A stretch of 64,000 nt of DNA. It comes from Mesobacterium_A hydrothermale. Lineage in GTDB: Bacteria > Pseudomonadota > Alphaproteobacteria > Rhodobacterales > Rhodobacteraceae. Within the stretch, counting starts at the first letter, position 1. Each line of letters opens with the position of its first letter. Shown here piece by piece: positions 14,981-24,475 of the stretch. Made by a program: the position numbers and the translations under genes. A model generated the notes under the pieces. The model was not told the origin of the DNA. It worked only from the letters and a program-made list of their open reading frames with translations, and made no database searches. The stretch lies in the NCBI RefSeq assembly GCF_035818635.1, contig NZ_JAYLLH010000008.1, forward strand, positions 95,096-159,095, given 5' to 3'.

Positions 14981-17335
14981 TCAGTTCGGCATCAGATCCG
15001 GCACGATGGTCACGATGCCGGGGAAGAACCAAAGCATGGCAAGCCCCAGAACCTGGATCATCACGAAGGGAATGACCCCGCGATAGATGTGCCCGGTCGT
15101 CACCTCTTTTGGTGCCACGCCACGCAGATAGAACAGCGCAAAGCCGAACGGCGGCGTCAGGAAGCTGGTTTGCAGGTTCACCGCGATCATGATGGTCACC
15201 CATTTCGGATCGAAATGCGCACCATAGATCACCGGCCCCACGATCGGCACCACGATGTAGATGATTTCCAGGAAGTCGAGCACGAAGCCCAGGATGAAGA
15301 GGATGATCATCACGATGATGAACGCCGCCTCGGGGCGCTCAAAGCTCTTCAGGAAGGCCTGGATGTAATGCTCGCCCCCGAAGGAAATCACCACGAGGTT
15401 CAGCAGTTGCGATGCGATCAGGATGGTAAACACCATGCTGGTCACCTTCGCGGTTTCCCGCACCGCCGGTGTCAGAACCCCCATCTTGAACAGGACCCAG
15501 CAGCTGAACAGCAGACCGAACCCGGCATAAAGATAGGCGCCGTAGGCGACAAAGAAGAAGAACCAGCTTTCAACCGACACCTGATCCTGGTTGATCCGCA
15601 AGTCAAAGTTGATGCCCACAAGGATCATGATGATCACGGCGAATGTCGAGAACAGGATGACCTTCGGGCTGCGGTCGTTTTCACGCAGCTTGCGGTAAGC
15701 CGCAAGCATGATGGCACCGGCCGCCCCAAGCGCCGCTGCGGGCGTCGGGTTGGTGATACCGCCAAGGATCGAGCCCAGCACCGCAACGATCAGGACCAGC
15801 GGCGGGAACACGACGCGGATCAGTTCGTTCTGCGCCAGCCGGGAGGCGGCATGTTTCGCCCCCCAAAGGGTCAGAACCCAAGGGATCAGCATCAGGAACA
15901 CCGTCGCTCCGGGCGAGGTTTGCGGCCCGATCAGCAGCGTGTCGACCAAGAGGCCAAGCACGATGCCCCCGGCGCCCACCATCAGCGGAATCGGGTCAGA
16001 CGACGGCGACACGCCACGCCCCAGCGCCAGGATGATCCCCATGATCACTGCCAGGATTGCAATACCGGTGCCAATCGGCGCGGCATTGTCGATCTTGGCC
16101 TGACGCGCGGCGACCAGCTCTTCTTCGTTCAGGCGGTGGCTTTGCTGGACACCGCCGGCATCGTCGATGGCTTTCTGCTCGGCAACGGCGGTATCCCAGG
16201 CCTCTTGCCCGTGCAGTTCGATCATCGACGCCTGGCATTGCTCACCGACATTGGTGCGCAGGCTGGCGGCGTCGCCGATATCAGAAAAGCTGTCGACGAC
16301 CAGCGACTGGTTGCCCACAACATTCACCTGCGCCAGCAGCATGGTGCCCGCGATCAGCGCAACGGGAATGCCCAGGTACCAGGTGAACGCCTCGCTCCGG
16401 GTGACAGGTTCGCCGGTGCTCGCGGACATCTGCACCGGCGGTGCCTTGGACGGGTTCAACATGGCGAAGCCAAAGGCATAGGCCGCGTAGAGTCCTGCCA
16501 GAAGAACCCCCGGCAGTAGCGCGGCCTGGAACAGCGTCCCCACCGAGACAACCGCCGGCTCACCCAGATAGGTCAGCGCATCGGTACAGCCCGCGGCCTG
16601 TGCCCGCGCCTCTTGCGCGGCAGAATACAGGTCACCCGCCAGCGTTCCCAGCAGAACGATCACGATCGACGGCGGGATGATCTGCCCCAGCGTACCAGAC
16701 GCGGCGATCACGCCGGTGGCCAGTTCCGGCGAATAGTTGTTGCGCAGCATGGTTGGCAGGGCCAGCAGCCCCATGGTCACCACGGTGGCCCCCACGATCC
16801 CGGTCGAGGCCGCAAGGAAGGCCCCCACCACCACAATGGACACCGCCAGACCGCCCGGCAGCGGACCAAAGACCCGGGCCATGGTGTTCAGCAGATCATC
16901 TGCGATCTTCGACCGTTCCAGAACGATCCCCATCAGCACGAACATCAACACCGCCAGCAGCGTTTCGATCGACTGGCCCGCGATCACCCGTTCGTTGATC
17001 CGGTTGACGATGAAGGACACGTTGCGATCCATCGCCACTTCCCAGCCACGCGGGAACACGTGCTCGGCAAGTCTTGGCAAGTCCGGGTAGGTAAAGACCG
17101 AGATTTTGTCGGGCTTGATCCCGCTGGCGATCAGCGCGTTATAGGCATCCGACGACGTGTCGATTGCCTGGTGGATCAACAGGCCGGCGCTGTCCAGCGT
17201 GGCGATGATCCCAAAGGAAATGGCCCCCGCGCCACCGATGGCAAACGCCACCGGAAAACCCGACAGAATGGCCGAAAAGAGCGTGAGAAAGACGATGATC
17301 AGGCCGATCTCGACGCCATCAAGTCCGAATAGCAT
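14981..17335 (-). CDS. TRAP transporter large permease (DctM type, long form)
   Basis: A 784-residue inner-membrane protein forming the transport channel of a tripartite ATP-independent periplasmic transporter. The N-terminal part (ILSGFPVAFAIGGAGAISFG) and the motifs GLLALPTMLRNNYSPELATG and GTLGQIIPPSIVIVLLG are typical DctM segments, as is the C-terminal LQTSFLTPPFGFALFYLRG. The usual length is about 430; here an extra region around residues 300-500 adds several membrane spans and a hydrophilic loop (about 360-420). This long form belongs to the FcbT3-like group associated with aromatic and other organic acids. It overlaps no gene but follows the small permease by 15 nt. Confidence 0.9.
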   Translation of the reverse strand: MLFGLDGVEIGLIIVFLTLFSAILSGFPVAFAIGGAGAISFGIIATLDSAGLLIHQAIDTSSDAYNALIASGIKPDKISVFTYPDLPRLAEHVFPRGWEVAMDRNVSFIVNRINERVIAGQSIETLLAVLMFVLMGIVLERSKIADDLLNTMARVFGPLPGGLAVSIVVVGAFLAASTGIVGATVVTMGLLALPTMLRNNYSPELATGVIAASGTLGQIIPPSIVIVLLGTLAGDLYSAAQEARAQAAGCTDALTYLGEPAVVSVGTLFQAALLPGVLLAGLYAAYAFGFAMLNPSKAPPVQMSASTGEPVTRSEAFTWYLGIPVALIAGTMLLAQVNVVGNQSLVVDSFSDIGDAASLRTNVGEQCQASMIELHGQEAWDTAVAEQKAIDDAGGVQQSHRLNEEELVAARQAKIDNAAPIGTGIAILAVIMGIILALGRGVSPSSDPIPLMVGAGGIVLGLLVDTLLIGPQTSPGATVFLMLIPWVLTLWGAKHAASRLAQNELIRVVFPPLVLIVAVLGSILGGITNPTPAAALGAAGAIMLAAYRKLRENDRSPKVILFSTFAVIIMILVGINFDLRINQDQVSVESWFFFFVAYGAYLYAGFGLLFSCWVLFKMGVLTPAVRETAKVTSMVFTILIASQLLNLVVISFGGEHYIQAFLKSFERPEAAFIIVMIILFILGFVLDFLEIIYIVVPIVGPVIYGAHFDPKWVTIMIAVNLQTSFLTPPFGFALFYLRGVAPKEVTTGHIYRGVIPFVMIQVLGLAMLWFFPGIVTIVPDLMPN

Positions 17336-17350
17336 GTGTCAGTCCCCGCC

Positions 17351-18289
<939 letters not shown>

Positions 18290-18351
18290 GTGTTTTCCCC
18301 CAAGGACCCCTCCCGGGTCCGCTAAGCATTGTCAGGACTTGCCCGAGCCGA

Positions 18352-18378
18352 AAGGGCCCCTGCGGTGCAAGGGCCCTT
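18352..18378 (-). terminator. Intercistronic hairpin after TRAP binding-protein gene
   Basis: AAGGGCCC and GGGCCCTT form an 8-bp stem with an 11-nt loop in the 112-bp spacer after the binding-protein gene. Such hairpins commonly stabilise the upstream message or reduce read-through, so that binding protein exceeds permease. Confidence 0.55.
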
Positions 18379-18401
18379 CCGATTTCAAGCGCTGGCGAGG
18401 A

Positions 18402-19490
18402 TCACTCGCCGCCCAGCACGCGCACGCGCTGTGCAACATAGAAGCCGTCCGACTTGTTGATCCAGCTTGCCGACTTGGCCAGCGAGGCTTCGAACGAGGT
18501 GCGGATCTTGGCGAACAGTTCGTCGTTCATGTTCTCGTCCATGACCTCTTTCGAGGCGGCGCCGAACGCATCCCAGACGTCGTCCGAGAACTGAAGCGTC
18601 TTGACGCCCTGCGCCTGCAGACGGGCCAGTGCGGCACCGTTGTTGGCCAGGGTTTCCGACAGCTGGAAGAACGTGGTGGCCATCGAGGCGACGTTCAGGA
18701 TCTGCTTGTGCTTTTCGCTCAGGTCGTTCCAGACATCCAGGTTGACCGAGGAGGACAGCGCCGAGCCCGGTTCGTGGAAACCGGCGGTGTAATAGATCTT
18801 CGCGACTTCCTGGAAGCCTGCGCGCTCGTCGGCCATCGGGCCAACCCACTCCAGACCGTCCAGCGCGCCCGAGGACAGCGCCTGATACAGTTCGCCGCCG
18901 GGGATGTTCTGCACCGATGCGCCCAGCTTGGACAGCACCTTGCCACCCAGACCCGGCATACGGAATTTCAGGCCGTTGAAGTCGGCGGCCGACGCGATTT
19001 CCTTGCGGAACCAGCCACCCGACTGCGACCCCGAGTTACCGGCCATCAGGCCCTTCAGGTTGAAGATCGAGCCCAGTTCGTCATGCAGTTCCTGACCGCC
19101 ATCCTGATAGTACCAGTTGGTGACTTCCTGCGCGGTGCCGCCGAACGGCACGGCGGTGAAATAGGCATAGCCCGGGTGCTGACCGATGAAGTAGTAGTCG
19201 GCCGAGTGATACATGTCGGCCTGGCCCGACGACACGGCGTCGAACACTTCGAACGCACCCACCAGTTCGCCCGGTGCCTTCTTGTCGATGGTCAGTTCGC
19301 CATCGGACACGGCAGCGACATACTGCTCCAGGTAGCTGGCGGCATCATCCAGAACGGCGAAGCCACGCGGCCACGACGTGACCATGGTCAGAGTCCGCTT
19401 GCCCTGTGCATAGGCCGGAGCGGCCAGCGTGGACGCGGCGGCGGCGGCACCGCCAACAGCAGACGTTTTCAGAAAAGAACGACGATCCAT
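18402..19490 (-). CDS. TRAP transporter substrate-binding protein (DctP family)
   Basis: A 362-residue periplasmic binding protein with a Tat signal: MDRRSFLKTSAVGGAAAA followed by an AYAQG cleavage region near residue 29. Mature features include SWPRGFAVLDDAASYLEQYV near the N-terminus and the family motif FNGLKFRMPGLGGKVLSKLG with the Arg that clamps substrate carboxylates. A Tat leader, length and the two long permeases match the group annotated for keto acids, mannitol or chloroaromatic acids. Adjacent 4,5-cleavage genes suggest an aromatic or related dicarboxylic acid as substrate, which is inference. GGGAGGAAAAAT gives a strong ribosome-binding site before ATG 19490. Confidence 0.9.
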   Translation of the reverse strand: MDRRSFLKTSAVGGAAAAASTLAAPAYAQGKRTLTMVTSWPRGFAVLDDAASYLEQYVAAVSDGELTIDKKAPGELVGAFEVFDAVSSGQADMYHSADYYFIGQHPGYAYFTAVPFGGTAQEVTNWYYQDGGQELHDELGSIFNLKGLMAGNSGSQSGGWFRKEIASAADFNGLKFRMPGLGGKVLSKLGASVQNIPGGELYQALSSGALDGLEWVGPMADERAGFQEVAKIYYTAGFHEPGSALSSSVNLDVWNDLSEKHKQILNVASMATTFFQLSETLANNGAALARLQAQGVKTLQFSDDVWDAFGAASKEVMDENMNDELFAKIRTSFEASLAKSASWINKSDGFYVAQRVRVLGGE

Positions 19491-19702
19491 ATTTTTCCTC
19501 CCGTTTATGTGGATGCGCGAAACGCAAGCGTCCGCGTTGCGCGCGGATCGTTGAAGTGCCGCGACGGTAGCGGCAGCATTCAGCAGATGGAATACCCACT
19601 GCTACGGATTTTGGTGATTTTCGCGGTCGCCAACGGGCGCATGGGCCGTTTTTCTGCGCCCCGACAGCCTGTCGCCGGGCCCGACGCGCGCCCGTGTGGG
19701 TG

Positions 19703-20440
19703 TCAGCGCGCCGGGAAAAGCCCCTTGCGCCGCATCCAATCGGCAATCACGTTGGCGGTTTCGACCGGTTTTTCGATCGGCAGGAAATGCCCGGCCCCCT
19801 CGATCACCGCGACCTCCGCCTCGGGGGCCATGGCGGCGATCTCGTCATGATGAGAGACCGGGCTCCAGCGGTCATTGCGCCCCACGGACAGCAGGATCGG
19901 GCAATGGACCGCCGCAAGATAGGCCCCGGCATCAGGCCGGCCCATCAGGGCCCGGATCTGCGCCTCGTGCACCTGCGGCCCCTTGGCCAGCACCATCTCG
20001 CGCAGTGCACCCATCAGCACATAATCGCCGTGGCGGCTGTCATCCACCATCGGCGGCAACCACGCATCGCACAACGCGCCCATGTCGGCATGGCCCTGCG
20101 CGATCTTGGCTTCGCGCGTTGCGGTTTCCCCCTCGGCCAGCGGATGATGCCCGGTGTCGGCCAGAACCAGCCCGCGCATGCGATCGGGCGCGATCCGGGC
20201 CATTTCCATGCCCACGCGCCCACCCATCGAATGCCCCAGCACGATCAGCGGACCGTCAACGGCCGCCAGCACCCGCTCTGCCATGCCGGTGATCGACGCC
20301 GGCCCGTCGACATCCGCCGCGTACCCGCCAAGGCCCAACAGCGCGCGTACCGGCGCCCAGACCCGGGCATCGGACAAAAGGCCGGGGACGAAGACCAGCG
20401 TCACATCCCCGGCGGTTTTCAACAGGCTCACGCCGCGCAT
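19703..20440 (-). CDS. Alpha/beta-fold hydrolase at end of lig/gal operon
   Basis: A 245-residue alpha/beta hydrolase. The strand-loop segment VFVPGLLSDARVW carries the oxyanion region, the nucleophile elbow is LGHSMGGRVG (Ser about residue 94), an Asp lies in SVGRNDRWSP (about 201) and the His is in IEGAGHFLPIEKP (about 221), so the triad is complete. It resembles enol-lactonase and carboxylesterase members. The gene overlaps ligB by 13 nt, so it belongs to the aromatic operon; it may open a lactone or cleave an ester that feeds the ring-cleavage route. The exact substrate is unknown. Confidence 0.8.
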   Translation of the reverse strand: MRGVSLLKTAGDVTLVFVPGLLSDARVWAPVRALLGLGGYAADVDGPASITGMAERVLAAVDGPLIVLGHSMGGRVGMEMARIAPDRMRGLVLADTGHHPLAEGETATREAKIAQGHADMGALCDAWLPPMVDDSRHGDYVLMGALREMVLAKGPQVHEAQIRALMGRPDAGAYLAAVHCPILLSVGRNDRWSPVSHHDEIAAMAPEAEVAVIEGAGHFLPIEKPVETANVIADWMRRKGLFPAR

Positions 20441-21276
20441 TCCAGCAGCAGGGTCCCTGCCCCGGTGTTCGAGATCGGAATATGGTAGTTCCGAGTGATC
20501 TCGGTCACGTCATCGCCAAGAGCGCCGCGCATCATCAACCACATCAGGAATTCGGTGCCCTGCGCGCCGGCCTTTTCGACCAGTTCCTGGCGGGTGATCT
20601 TGGTCAGCTCGTCGGGATTGTGCACGATGTTGTCCAGGCAATACTGGTCGAACTCCTTGTTGATGAAGCCCGCCCGCGCACCGTCCAGCTGATGGCTCAG
20701 CCCGCCGGTGCCCAGCACCACGATCTTGGCATCCTCGGGGAAGGACAAAAGCGCGCGGCGCAGCGCGCGGCCAAAGTCCAGCGCCCGCTTCAGCGTCGGG
20801 ATCGGGTGTTGTACGGTATTGGCCGAAATCGGTACGGCGCGCGGCATGTCTGGGTTGTTCGGCGCCCCCGGCCAGAACAGCTGCATCGGCACCACGAACC
20901 CGTGGTCGACCGGCAGTTCCTGGCAGGACGTGATGTCGAATTCATCCGCCACCATGGATTCGATGATGTGCCACGACAGTTCCGGCGCCCCGGGGAACGG
21001 CGGCAGTTCGGGCAGGCCCCAGCCTTCGTCCTCGTTGCGGTATTCATGCGCCGCGCCGATCGCGAAGGTCGGCATCTTGTCCAGGAAAAACCCAAGCCCG
21101 TGATCGTTGTAAATGTTGATCACATAGTCGGGCTTGTTGTCCTTCACCCAGGCATGAACCTTGGGATAGCCATCGAAAAACGGCTTCCAATAGGGATCGT
21201 CATACAGTTCCTGCTGGATCGCATTGCCCACGGCAGGGATGTGCGAGGTGGTGATGCCGCCAAGAATTTTTGCCAT
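20428..21276 (-). CDS. ligB: Extradiol ring-cleavage dioxygenase beta subunit, copy 1
   Basis: A 282-residue catalytic subunit of a protocatechuate 4,5-dioxygenase-type enzyme (LigB class). Fe(II) ligands known for LigB correspond to His 12 in TTSHIPAVG, His 59 in IYNDHGLGF and the Glu in GAQGTEFLMWLMMRG. The motif VLGTGGLSHQLDGARAGF, with the acid-base His, is present. It should insert both O2 atoms next to the 4-hydroxyl of protocatechuate, or act on gallate. The gene follows ligA by 12 nt and overlaps the hydrolase gene. A second ligA-ligB pair at 27404-28674 differs clearly in sequence, so the two may favour different catechols. Confidence 0.9.
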   Translation of the reverse strand: MAKILGGITTSHIPAVGNAIQQELYDDPYWKPFFDGYPKVHAWVKDNKPDYVINIYNDHGLGFFLDKMPTFAIGAAHEYRNEDEGWGLPELPPFPGAPELSWHIIESMVADEFDITSCQELPVDHGFVVPMQLFWPGAPNNPDMPRAVPISANTVQHPIPTLKRALDFGRALRRALLSFPEDAKIVVLGTGGLSHQLDGARAGFINKEFDQYCLDNIVHNPDELTKITRQELVEKAGAQGTEFLMWLMMRGALGDDVTEITRNYHIPISNTGAGTLLLECAA

Positions 21277-21288
21277 GATCGTAACCCC

Positions 21289-21648
21289 TTATGCCTGGCT
21301 CTTCAGGAATTCTTTGAACTCCTCGGTGGTCCGGCCGGTTTGCAGCCCGCCGACGTCCTGCACTGACAGCTTGAAGATGCCGGCCAGCTTGGCGAGGTAG
21401 TAGATATTGCCACCCGCCGCGATCATCCCCAGGATATCGCTGTTGCGGATCGCCTGTTTCTGTTCCTCGTTCAGGCCGTATTTTTCCATCCACGCTTCGG
21501 GATCGGCCTTGAACGCCTCGCGGTTCACGGCCTTGTTGAAGTCATAGCACATCTTGTTCAGCGCATAGCCCTTCATCGCCTGCTTGCCATCGAAGATGGT
21601 CGTGCCGGGGATGTCGAGGTGATAGTCGTAACCGGGCAGGTCATGCAT
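21289..21648 (-). CDS. ligA: Protocatechuate 4,5-dioxygenase alpha subunit, copy 1
   Basis: A 119-residue helical small subunit (LigA) that caps the active site of LigB. Typical segments are GYALNKMCYDFNKAVNREAF, KADPEAWMEKYGLNEEQKQA and the family signature LGMIAAGGNIYYLAKLAGIF. Length matches LigA. GGAGGAAAACC precedes ATG 21648. It lies between ligI and ligB in the minus-strand operon. Fusion of these two subunits occurs in gallate dioxygenases (DesB, GalA); here they remain separate, which favours protocatechuate as the main substrate. Confidence 0.9.
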   Translation of the reverse strand: MHDLPGYDYHLDIPGTTIFDGKQAMKGYALNKMCYDFNKAVNREAFKADPEAWMEKYGLNEEQKQAIRNSDILGMIAAGGNIYYLAKLAGIFKLSVQDVGGLQTGRTTEEFKEFLKSQA

Positions 21649-21705
21649 CGGTTTTCCTCCTGATCTATGCCTTGTCGTCCGGGTTTCGCCGGGCAGGCAA
21701 AGCGG

Positions 21706-22596
21706 TCACGCCCAGTACAGGCGCATCGGGTTGTCCACGAGCAGCTTTTGCTGTTCTTCGCGGGTTCGCGCGATTTTCGGAATGAAATCCACCAGATTGC
21801 CGTCGTCGGGCATATGCGATTTCATATTGGGATGCGGCCAGTCGGTGCCCCACAGTACGCGGTCGGGAAACCGTTCCACCACCGCCCGGGCAAAGGGCAC
21901 CACGTCGTCATACTCCGGCGGACCGGATTTCGACAGCCGTTCCGGGCAGGTCACCTTGGACCAGACCCGCGGGTTGTCTTCCATCAGTTGCAGAAAGCGC
22001 TGGAAATCGGGGTGATCGACCCCCTTCTCCACGTCCGGACGGCCCATGTGGTCGACCACGATGATGGTTGGCAACTGGTTGAGGAACGGGATCAGCTCCT
22101 CCAGGTCCTGGCCCTCGAAATAGACCACGATGTGCCAGCCCAGGGGCGCGATCTTCTCGGCAATGCCCAGGAACACCTCTTTCGGCGTCGCATCCACCAG
22201 CCGCTTGACAAAGTTGAAGCGCACCCCGCGCACCCCGGCCTCGTGCATCTGCTGCAACTCGTCCAGGGGGATATCGGCGCCGACGCTGGCGATCCCGCGC
22301 GCCAGGTCGCCGGCGCTGCGGCAGGCATCGACCATGGCGCGGTTGTCCTTGCCGTGGCAGGTCGCCTGCACGATCACGTTGCGGGCAAATCCCAGATGAT
22401 CGCGCAGCGCATAAAGCTGATCCTTGCCCGCGTTGCAGGGCGTGTATTTCCGCTCCGGCGCGAAGGGAAACTCGGGCGACGGCCCAAAGACGTGGCAATG
22501 CGCATCCACGGCCCCCTCGGGCAGCACGAAATCGGGTTTCTTGGGGTTGGGGTGAAACACCAGCCAATCCGCGTCCATCACCTGTTTCTCGCTCAT
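21706..22596 (-). CDS. ligI: 2-pyrone-4,6-dicarboxylate lactonase
   Basis: A 296-residue amidohydrolase-superfamily enzyme that hydrolyses 2-pyrone-4,6-dicarboxylate to 4-oxalomesaconate. The metal-free LigI branch of the family keeps the N-terminal HxH motif, here VDAHCHVFGPSPEFPFAP. Further markers are NVIVQATCHGKDNRAMVDA, GVRGVRFNFVKRLVD, a central VVYFEGQDL, VVDHMGRPDVEKGVDHP, and the C-terminal LWGTDWPHPN with the catalytic Asp. It overlaps galD by 4 nt. Presence of LigI with LigC shows the complete semialdehyde-dehydrogenase branch used for protocatechuate. Confidence 0.9.
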   Translation of the reverse strand: MSEKQVMDADWLVFHPNPKKPDFVLPEGAVDAHCHVFGPSPEFPFAPERKYTPCNAGKDQLYALRDHLGFARNVIVQATCHGKDNRAMVDACRSAGDLARGIASVGADIPLDELQQMHEAGVRGVRFNFVKRLVDATPKEVFLGIAEKIAPLGWHIVVYFEGQDLEELIPFLNQLPTIIVVDHMGRPDVEKGVDHPDFQRFLQLMEDNPRVWSKVTCPERLSKSGPPEYDDVVPFARAVVERFPDRVLWGTDWPHPNMKSHMPDDGNLVDFIPKIARTREEQQKLLVDNPMRLYWA

Positions 22597-23642
22597 GCGA
22601 AGACCTCTCCATCCATCAGTTTGCGCGCGGTGCGCAGAATTGCCGCCTCGGCCACAAGGCCCGTGTCATCCAGCGTGGCCACCACGGTCATTTCGCCGGT
22701 CGGGTGCTCCACCGACAGCACCCGTTCGCGGCCCACGCCGCGGTCTGCCATGTCATAGCCCACGGCCCCCGGCGTCAGGCAGGCGGTGGCGACGGAAACC
22801 GCCCCCAGCACGCCGATCGTCTTGTGGCAGCGGTGCGGAATGAACGTCCGCGTGCCGATTGCCCCACCGTTCACTGCGGGGCTGACCATGGTCATCTTCG
22901 GCACCGATTTCGCCGCCACGTCACCCAGGTTCATCCGCGGCCCGCAGGCCAGCCGGATCGCCTCCAGCCGTGCCCGCAGGTCGGCGTTGCCTTCCAGCTC
23001 CTCCGGCGTCTCTTGCCCGGAAATCCCCATGTCTGCCGCGCGCAGGACGACACAGGGCATGCCGTTGTCGATCATCGTCACCTCGACCCCCGCAACCACG
23101 TCGACCACGTTGCCCGTGGGCAACAAGGCCCCGCAGGACGACCCGGCGGTGTCCTGGAACGCAATCGGCACCGGCGCCGATGTCCCCGGCACCCCGTCGA
23201 TCCGCGCCTCCCCCGCATAGCTGACCTTGCCGCCCGGGGTCTGCACCCGCGCCACCGCCACCTGGCCGGTATTCTCCATGAAAATCGTCACCGGCGTCTC
23301 GCCGTCCTGTGCCGCCACCAGCCCGCGCTCGATGGCGAAGGGCCCGACACCGGCAAGGATGTTGCCGCAATTCTGCGCGTCGGTCACGATGGCCTGATCG
23401 ACGAACACCTGCAGGAACAGGTAATCCACATCGACCCCCACCCGTTCCGAAGCTTCCACCACCGCCACCTTACTGGTCAGCGGATCGGCCCCGCCCATCC
23501 CGTCGATCTGGCGGATATCCGGGGATCCCATCACCCCCAGCAGGAATGCGTCCCGGTCGGCCACGGCCACCAGGTCTTCGGCCAGGAAATACCCACCTTT
23601 CGAGGTCCCCCCCCGCATCCACATGCAGCGCACTGCGTCCAC
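22593..23642 (-). CDS. galD: 4-oxalomesaconate tautomerase (PrpF family)
   Basis: A 349-residue isomerase of the PrpF/diaminopimelate-epimerase fold that interconverts keto and enol forms of 4-oxalomesaconate before hydration. The N-terminal MWMRGGTSKGGYFLAEDL motif, the TDAQNCGNILAGVGPFAIER motif with the catalytic Cys, and the C-terminal HPTGEMTVVATLD are diagnostic for this family. GTG 23642 is preceded by GAGGAGA; an internal ATG at about 23624 would remove only six residues. It is equivalent to LigU. The stop overlaps ligI. A hairpin-rich spacer separates it from ligK. Confidence 0.88.
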   Translation of the reverse strand: MDAVRCMWMRGGTSKGGYFLAEDLVAVADRDAFLLGVMGSPDIRQIDGMGGADPLTSKVAVVEASERVGVDVDYLFLQVFVDQAIVTDAQNCGNILAGVGPFAIERGLVAAQDGETPVTIFMENTGQVAVARVQTPGGKVSYAGEARIDGVPGTSAPVPIAFQDTAGSSCGALLPTGNVVDVVAGVEVTMIDNGMPCVVLRAADMGISGQETPEELEGNADLRARLEAIRLACGPRMNLGDVAAKSVPKMTMVSPAVNGGAIGTRTFIPHRCHKTIGVLGAVSVATACLTPGAVGYDMADRGVGRERVLSVEHPTGEMTVVATLDDTGLVAEAAILRTARKLMDGEVFA

Positions 23643-23686
23643 CAGCCCGATCTCCTCATCATCTTGCCGAAAATATCCCGGGGGTC

Positions 23687-23782
23687 CGGGGGCAGCGCCC
23701 CCGCACGCGCGCCAGCGCGCCCCGATCGGATCGCGCCAGCGATCCGAAACCTCTCATCCCGCCGGATCGCGCCTGCGATCCG
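23687..23782. repeat. Cluster of REP-like hairpins between ligK and galD
   Basis: Within 96 bp there are four small palindromes. CGGGGGC/GCCCCCG is at 23687-23703, then a GCGCGC pair at about 23706-23720. Two related hairpins follow: TCGGATCGC/GCGATCCGA at 23726-23747 and CGGATCGC/GCGATCCG at 23763-23782. The last two share stem and loop shape (loops GCCA and GCCT). They resemble the short G+C palindromic repeats scattered in Rhodobacteraceae genomes and may stabilise or attenuate the operon mRNA. Confidence 0.6.
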
Positions 23783-23789
23783 AGCCGCG

Positions 23790-24464
23790 TCACAGGTATT
23801 TCAACCCTTTCTCCGCCAGGCGTCCGCGCATGTCATAGATGTCCAGCCCCAGCTCTCCCGCCGCCAGCCGCGCGCGCTTGGCAACCTCCGCCTCCTCGCG
23901 CTTCTGCGCCTTGACCAGCACGTCCTCGGCCTCTTCACGGCGCACGACGCACACCCCGTCATCATCGGCGACAATCACATCGCCGGGGGTGACCAGCGCC
24001 CCCGCGCAAACCACCGGGATATTCACCGACCCAACGGTTTCCTTCACCGTGCCCTGGGCAAAAATCGCCTTGGACCAGACCGGAAACTGCATCTCTTCCA
24101 GGTCCATCACGTCCCGCACACCGGCATCGATGATCAGCCCCTTGACGCCCCGTGCCTGGGCCGAGGTCGCCAGAAGGTCGCCGAAATAGCCGTCTTCACA
24201 GGGGCTGGTCGGCGCCAGCACCATGATGTCGCCGGCCTGACACTGTTCGATGCAGACATGCACCATCCAGTTGTCCCCCGGCGGCGCAGAGATCGTGACC
24301 GCGCTCGCCGCCAGCCGGGTGCCGCGATAGATCGGCCGCATGTAGCTGGCCATCAGGCCCTTGCGGCCCTGCGCCTCGTGCACGGTGGCGACACCGCATT
24401 TTCCCAGCGCCGCGACCACCACGGGATCGGCGCGCTCGATGTTTTGAACGACTACTCCGCCCAT
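23790..24464 (-). CDS. ligK: 4-carboxy-4-hydroxy-2-oxoadipate aldolase (RraA-like)
   Basis: A 224-residue class II aldolase of the LigK/GalC (HMG/CHA aldolase) family that splits 4-carboxy-4-hydroxy-2-oxoadipate into pyruvate and oxaloacetate, the last step of the 4,5-cleavage route. Active-site features are GDIMVLAPTSPCEDGYFGDL, with the phosphate/carboxylate-binding loop, and the metal-binding GLIIDAGVRDVMDLEEM (Arg-Asp pair). Residues about 180-200 form a charged helix (EEAEDVLVKAQKREEAEVAK). ATG 24464 follows GGGAGG; frames further upstream belong to the neighbour in another reading frame. The cytochrome b561 gene ends 11 nt before it. Confidence 0.9.
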   Translation of the reverse strand: MGGVVVQNIERADPVVVAALGKCGVATVHEAQGRKGLMASYMRPIYRGTRLAASAVTISAPPGDNWMVHVCIEQCQAGDIMVLAPTSPCEDGYFGDLLATSAQARGVKGLIIDAGVRDVMDLEEMQFPVWSKAIFAQGTVKETVGSVNIPVVCAGALVTPGDVIVADDDGVCVVRREEAEDVLVKAQKREEAEVAKRARLAAGELGLDIYDMRGRLAEKGLKYL

Positions 24465-24475
24465 CTCATCCTCCC

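Noticed and set aside
14843..16519. 558-codon open frame on the plus strand opposite the TRAP permease
   Set aside because: Low-complexity His/Asp/Gln-rich translation typical of the antisense of membrane-protein codons; no ribosome-binding site.
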